Source of the DNA: Halomicronema sp. CCY15110
GTDB taxonomy: Bacteria > Cyanobacteriota > Cyanobacteriia > Phormidesmidales > Phormidesmidaceae
Assembly (NCBI RefSeq): GCF_016888165.1
Contig: NZ_JACSWC010000217.1
Span: 1 to 40,178 of the forward strand
DNA: 40,178 nucleotides
Reading direction: 5' to 3'
Part shown: positions 40,150 to 40,178 of the stretch, in pieces
How positions within the stretch are numbered: position 1 is the first letter of the stretch
Layout: every line of letters begins with the position of its first letter
Translations under genes and position numbers: made by a program
The notes under the pieces: generated by a model
What the model saw: only the letters and a program-made list of their open reading frames with translations
Told to the model about the DNA's origin: nothing
The model's database searches: none

Positions 40150-40178
40150 GATGAGTCGTCGGCAAAGCGCGATCGGCA

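Overview
The window looks like a cyanobacterial accessory region, probably a plasmid or another mobile defence-rich segment. The evidence is the many GCGATCGC-type (HIP1) octamers, cyanobacterial-style small membrane proteins, and a CRISPR repeat form that I associate with cyanobacterial type III-Bv loci. I cannot tell plasmid from chromosome, nor name the genus, from the sequence alone.

Left part (1-10.2 kb). A minus-strand run of about 16 short, often overlapping genes reads leftward from a divergent control region at 7.76-7.95 kb that holds a perfect 23-bp inverted repeat. It encodes a MerR-like HTH protein, several small membrane proteins, a membrane-anchored P-loop ATPase, an M23 (LytM) peptidase and, cut by the window edge, a tRNA-guanine-transglycosylase/DpdA-like enzyme. 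The set looks like an envelope-spanning transfer or mobile-element module but lacks a diagnostic conjugation gene. Four or five small plus-strand genes of unknown function follow.

Middle part (10.2-31.8 kb). A CRISPR array of 69 near-identical 36-bp repeats and 68 spacers is followed by a leader-like region, then cas2-cas1, a unit with a MNT nucleotidyltransferase, its HEPN partner and two CARF-HEPN RNases, and a cmr operon, all on the minus strand. The operon order is cmr2(cas10)-cmr3-cmr4-cmr5-cmr6/cmr1 fusion-AAA ATPase-MIT_C-like protein. Cas10 keeps the HD pair and the GGDD cyclase motif, so cyclic oligoadenylate signalling to the CARF-HEPN RNases is expected. Cmr4 lacks the usual slicer aspartate. 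No cas6 is visible, as in III-Bv loci where host RNase E matures crRNA.

Right part (31.8-40.2 kb). A divergent plus-strand unit starts with a protein joining a P-loop kinase-like domain to a C-terminal WYL regulator domain. It is followed by TerB, DUF2791-type ATPase and DEAD/DEAH helicase genes, which match the three-gene Shango anti-phage system (sngA-sngB-sngC). Right after the helicase stop there are two direct repeats around a palindrome, possibly the end of a mobile element.

Taken together this is a defence island: type III-B CRISPR with RNase effectors, a HEPN/MNT toxin-antitoxin, an unfamiliar ATPase/MIT_C pair in the cmr operon, and a Shango system with a candidate regulator, next to mobile-element genes. 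The items that look least described are the ATPase/MIT_C pair, the Cmr6-Cmr1 fusion combined with a slicer-dead Cmr4, and the kinase-WYL protein.
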